From Hydrogenophaga crassostreae (GTDB lineage Bacteria; Pseudomonadota; Gammaproteobacteria; Burkholderiales; Burkholderiaceae_C), in NCBI RefSeq assembly GCF_001761385.1, contig NZ_CP017476.1:124001-188000 (forward strand): a DNA stretch of 64,000 bases, given 5' to 3'. Made by a program: the position numbers and the translations under genes. The notes under the pieces are model-generated. The model saw nothing but the letters and a program-made list of their open reading frames with translations. It was not told the DNA's origin and ran no database searches. Below are positions 61,704-64,000 of the stretch, piece after piece (position 1 is the first letter of the stretch; each line of letters opens with the position of its first letter).

Positions 61704-62768
61704 TTATTTGCTCCAGTCGCGTGGGACTTTGACACCTGCATTGGCCAGGCCCGCCATGTAGGCCTTGAGCACGTCGCCGGCTGGCAAGCCCTTGCTTTGC
61801 GCCTCGGCTGCCCAGACTTTGGCCACTGGAGAGAGGGCGTCGGCCCAGCGCTTGCGTTCGGCGTCGTTGAGTTCGCTTACCTTGGCGCCGCCCGCGACCA
61901 TGGCCTGCATGCGCGAATCCACCAGCGCGCTCTGTGCCTTGGCGTATTGCGCAGCGTATTCGTCACCCGCTTCGGTGATGGCGGTGCGAACCTCGGCGGG
62001 CAACTTGTCGAAGCGGCGCTTGTTGAAGGCCAGGCCGCCGGCGAACATGGAGCCGAAGTTCACCTTGGTCAGGTACGGTGCGACTTCATGCAGCTTGGCC
62101 GCTGCGGCGCCGGTGGCAAACACCACCACGCCATCGGACACCCCGGATTTCAGGTCTTCGTAATAGGTATTGAGCGAACCGGCGACACCCACTGCGCCGG
62201 TGCCCCGGATCCAGTTGGCCGCGGGGCCCGGCGCGCTGATCTTTTTGCCGGCGAGGTCTTCGTATTTGGTGATCGGAAACTTGGACCAGACGTGGTACGA
62301 GTCCAGAGAGGTGCCGCCGAGGAACACCAGACCGTTTTTGGTCCAGGCTTCGTTCATGGCGGGAATGGACTTCTGGATGCTGGCCATGTTCTGGCTGACC
62401 AGATCGATATTGTCGGTGCCAAAGGGCGCGAAGTACGACACGTTTTGCAGCGGGAACTTGGAGGCCTCGAACAAGGTGCTGACCATGCCCACATCCGCAA
62501 TGCCATCGGCAACGCCCTTGGATTCGGCACCCACCTTGATCAGCGTTCCGCCATAGGCCGTTGTCCAGTCGATCTTGTATTTGCCCGTCACCGCCAGCTT
62601 CTTGTTCACGGCAGGGATGAAGGTGTCGTCCAGCGTCTTGACCCACAAAAATACCGGTGGATGGCCGGCGGCGGCGGTGAGCTTGATGACCTGCTGTGCA
62701 TGCAGGCCACCAGCGCCGAGCGCCAGCGATGCGGCCAGCAGGGTGTGTTTGAACGCGGGAAAATTCAT
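61704..62768 (-). CDS. TRAP transporter substrate-binding protein, DctP-like
   Basis: 354 residues with a signal peptide (about 1-24, HTLLAASLALGAGGLHA before QQVIK). The DctP fold shows GYKIDWTTAYGGTLIKVGAES-like KYKIDWTTAYGGTLIK, GIADVGMVSTLFEASKFPLQNVSYFAPFGTDN and WSKFPITKYEDLAGKKISAPGPAANWIRGTGAVGV. The substrate is likely an organic acid, probably aromatic or a lactone acid given the neighbours. A strong TAGGAGA site precedes ATG 62768. Confidence 0.92.
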   Translation of the reverse strand: MNFPAFKHTLLAASLALGAGGLHAQQVIKLTAAAGHPPVFLWVKTLDDTFIPAVNKKLAVTGKYKIDWTTAYGGTLIKVGAESKGVADGIADVGMVSTLFEASKFPLQNVSYFAPFGTDNIDLVSQNMASIQKSIPAMNEAWTKNGLVFLGGTSLDSYHVWSKFPITKYEDLAGKKISAPGPAANWIRGTGAVGVAGSLNTYYEDLKSGVSDGVVVFATGAAAAKLHEVAPYLTKVNFGSMFAGGLAFNKRRFDKLPAEVRTAITEAGDEYAAQYAKAQSALVDSRMQAMVAGGAKVSELNDAERKRWADALSPVAKVWAAEAQSKGLPAGDVLKAYMAGLANAGVKVPRDWSK

Positions 62769-62788
62769 GCTTGTCTCCTAGGGTGGTT

Positions 62789-63508
62789 TTAGATGGCGAA
62801 AGGGCGGGAACGGGAGCGGGAGCGTGCCGGGGCTGCGGGCTGGCCCAGCACCGCGGCGATGCCGGCCGTGACGAACTTCACCAGGCGAGGGGTGGCGGCC
62901 GGATCGAAGGGCACGGCCTCGCCCAGCGAGAGGCGGTGCACGCGCTCGTCGCTCATGTGATGGATCAGCGCGCCCAGTGCGAACTGGTAGGCCCAGGCGG
63001 CATCTTCGCGTTCGCTGCCCGGGCAGGCTTCCTGCAGGGCATCGATGAAGGCATGTGCCATGGGGTCGAAATAGTCGGCCAGAACACGGCTGGCATCGGT
63101 CGTGCGGTAAGACAGTTCCCGGGCCACCAACAGGGCGTAGTACTCGCCCTCGGGGCTGGCGCGCATGCGCATCACCGGGTCGATGAACGCGCCGACCATG
63201 CGCTCCAGCGTTTGCCCGTCGCGCGGTGAGGCGCGGGCTTGCGAGAGCAGCGCCAGGCGCTCTGCAATGGTGTGCCCCCAGTGCTCGAAGATGGCATGAA
63301 AGAGCTCGTGCTTCTGGCCGAAGTAGTACCCCACCAGCGCCAGCGGGACCTGGGCCTCGGTTGCAATCTGGCGGATCGAAACCGCGTCATAGCCGTTTTG
63401 TGCAAACAGCTTTTCCGCGGCCAGCAAGATGTCCGCGCGCCGATCGGTCCGAACGGCCACCGCCGGTGCGCGGCGCGGCTTGGAGGTGGGTGCAGCGGGT
63501 TTGGCCAT
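62789..63508 (-). CDS. TetR/AcrR family regulator of the TRAP catabolic operon
   Basis: 239 residues. An N-terminal basic/Pro arm is followed by a TetR HTH (about 20-70: RADILLAAEKLFAQNGYDAVSIRQIATEAQVPLALVGYYFGQKHELFHAIFEHW) and a ligand-binding C-terminal part with a TetR_C-like helix bundle. ATG 63508 fits the HTH position; the longer frame to 63682 runs into the divergent gene's region. First gene of the minus run, probably controlling it and itself through the GTACAA operator beside its start. Confidence 0.88.
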   Translation of the reverse strand: MAKPAAPTSKPRRAPAVAVRTDRRADILLAAEKLFAQNGYDAVSIRQIATEAQVPLALVGYYFGQKHELFHAIFEHWGHTIAERLALLSQARASPRDGQTLERMVGAFIDPVMRMRASPEGEYYALLVARELSYRTTDASRVLADYFDPMAHAFIDALQEACPGSEREDAAWAYQFALGALIHHMSDERVHRLSLGEAVPFDPAATPRLVKFVTAGIAAVLGQPAAPARSRSRSRPFAI

Positions 63509-63526
63509 GGGGGCGATTGAACGCTC

Positions 63527-63553
63527 GTACAAATATGTTGTACACCCGTACAA
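63527..63553. promoter_or_regulatory. Probable TetR operator
   Basis: GTACAA (63527-63532), ATATG, TTGTAC (63538-63543) is a perfect 6-bp palindrome with a 5-bp centre, and a third half-site GTACAA stands at 63548-63553. It lies 19 bp from the TetR start and between it and the divergent acetoacetate--CoA ligase gene. Confidence 0.6.
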
Positions 63554-63641
63554 ACCCTGTCTTTCTGAACGGCCTTCGCTGTCACCATGGCGCTTCTGCC
63601 GACTTGCTATTCGCTTTGGCTTGAGACACGCTCGGACCACC

Positions 63642-64000
63642 ATGCAACACCCCACGCCCGACACCAAACGTCCGCCCTGCATCCCCCAGATCCGCCGCTA
63701 CCAGGACTGGCTGACCGAACACCGAAGCCTGACGTTCGGCTCCTACGACGAACTCTGGCGCTGGACCACCACAGAGACAGAAGCCTTCTGGCAAAGCATC
63801 TGGGACTACTTTGATCTCCAGTCGCCCACACCGCACACAGCGGTGCTGGAAAAGAACGTCATGCCCTGCGCCAACTGGTTTCCGGGCGCTCAGGTGAACT
63901 ACGCGCAGCAGGTGTTTCGCCATGTCGATGCGGCCCATGCCGCGGGCTTCCCCGCCGTGATCGGCAGCAACGAAAAGGGCCAGCGGGTCGAACTGAGCTG
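63642..64000 (+). CDS. Acetoacetate--CoA ligase, N-terminal part (cut by window edge)
   Basis: 119 codons present. IRRYQDWLTEHRSLTFGSYDELWRWTTTETEAFWQSIWDYFDL and VMPCANWFPGAQVNYAQQVFRH are the AACS_N / acetoacetyl-CoA synthetase N-terminal region; the AMP-binding core lies outside the window. The enzyme activates acetoacetate with ATP and CoA. Divergent from the TetR gene and close to fumarylacetoacetase, which releases acetoacetate. ATG 63642 is used. Confidence 0.86.
   Translation, partial: MQHPTPDTKRPPCIPQIRRYQDWLTEHRSLTFGSYDELWRWTTTETEAFWQSIWDYFDLQSPTPHTAVLEKNVMPCANWFPGAQVNYAQQVFRHVDAAHAAGFPAVIGSNEKGQRVELS

Overview
The window is about 64 kb of high-GC chromosomal DNA from a betaproteobacterium, most probably a Comamonadaceae member of the Burkholderiales (Hydrogenophaga/Acidovorax/Variovorax-like). 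The grounds are a DUF3567 protein, a PhaM-type PHA-granule regulator, an rsmI-yraN-diaA-dolP block, pilT beside the YggS gene, an Lrp-putA pair, and GC-rich 3' repeats of a kind I associate with this group. I see no rRNA, tRNA, phage, insertion sequence or CRISPR array. Both ends cut genes: rsmI on the left and an acetoacetate--CoA ligase gene on the right.

Layout. 0-13 kb: rsmI / yraN-diaA-dolP; a 3-hydroxyacid dehydrogenase; the twitching ATPases pilU and pilT; the YggS-type PLP protein; an Lrp regulator divergent from a type-B putA; and a carboxyltransferase carrying its own biotin domain. 13-25 kb: a seven-PAS histidine kinase with a response regulator, a GlcD-type oxidase, an hsp20 gene with a sigma-32-like promoter, a LysR regulator, purU, an SPFH/zinc-ribbon gene pair and a ChaN-like lipoprotein. 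25-37 kb: an AbrB-type transporter, DUF3567, a DUF3108 gene that looks frameshifted, IclR divergent from an FAA hydrolase, a stress pair (DksA-like plus a small conserved protein) with an FNR-like box upstream, an enoyl-CoA hydratase, a frameshifted phaM, a FIST protein, a D-lactate dehydrogenase-type oxidase, an EF-hand protein and a PduO-type adenosyltransferase.

37-46.6 kb holds the most interesting block. It is an eight-gene minus-strand operon (pxpA, biotin carrier, biotin carboxylase, pxpB, pxpC, and an Rbs-type ABC importer with a TorT-like binding protein), divergent from a LysR gene across an intergenic region carrying five exact copies of ATCTGAA/TTCAGAT. The carboxylase, carrier and two Pxp subunits match the four domains of urea carboxylase, so the operon may encode import and biotin-dependent opening of a small lactam or cyclic amide.

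46.6-55 kb: a third PilT/PilU-like ATPase, a thioesterase, an RHH protein, a DJ-1/PfpI protein, 3-methyladenine glycosylase I, a uracil/xanthine permease and a DevBCA/MacAB-like exporter. 54.8-63.5 kb: a minus-strand catabolic run (TetR, TRAP transporter, SMP-30 lactonase, AhpD-like protein, metal-dependent cyclase/hydrolase, fumarylacetoacetase, DUF3237), with a GTACAA/TTGTAC operator next to tetR.

Two structural themes recur. A family of GC-rich repeats (81-bp and 118-119-bp tandem units, plus single copies) begins only a few bases after stop codons. Two genes (DUF3108 and phaM) each look one C short in a C tract, which could be decay, phase variation or assembly error.
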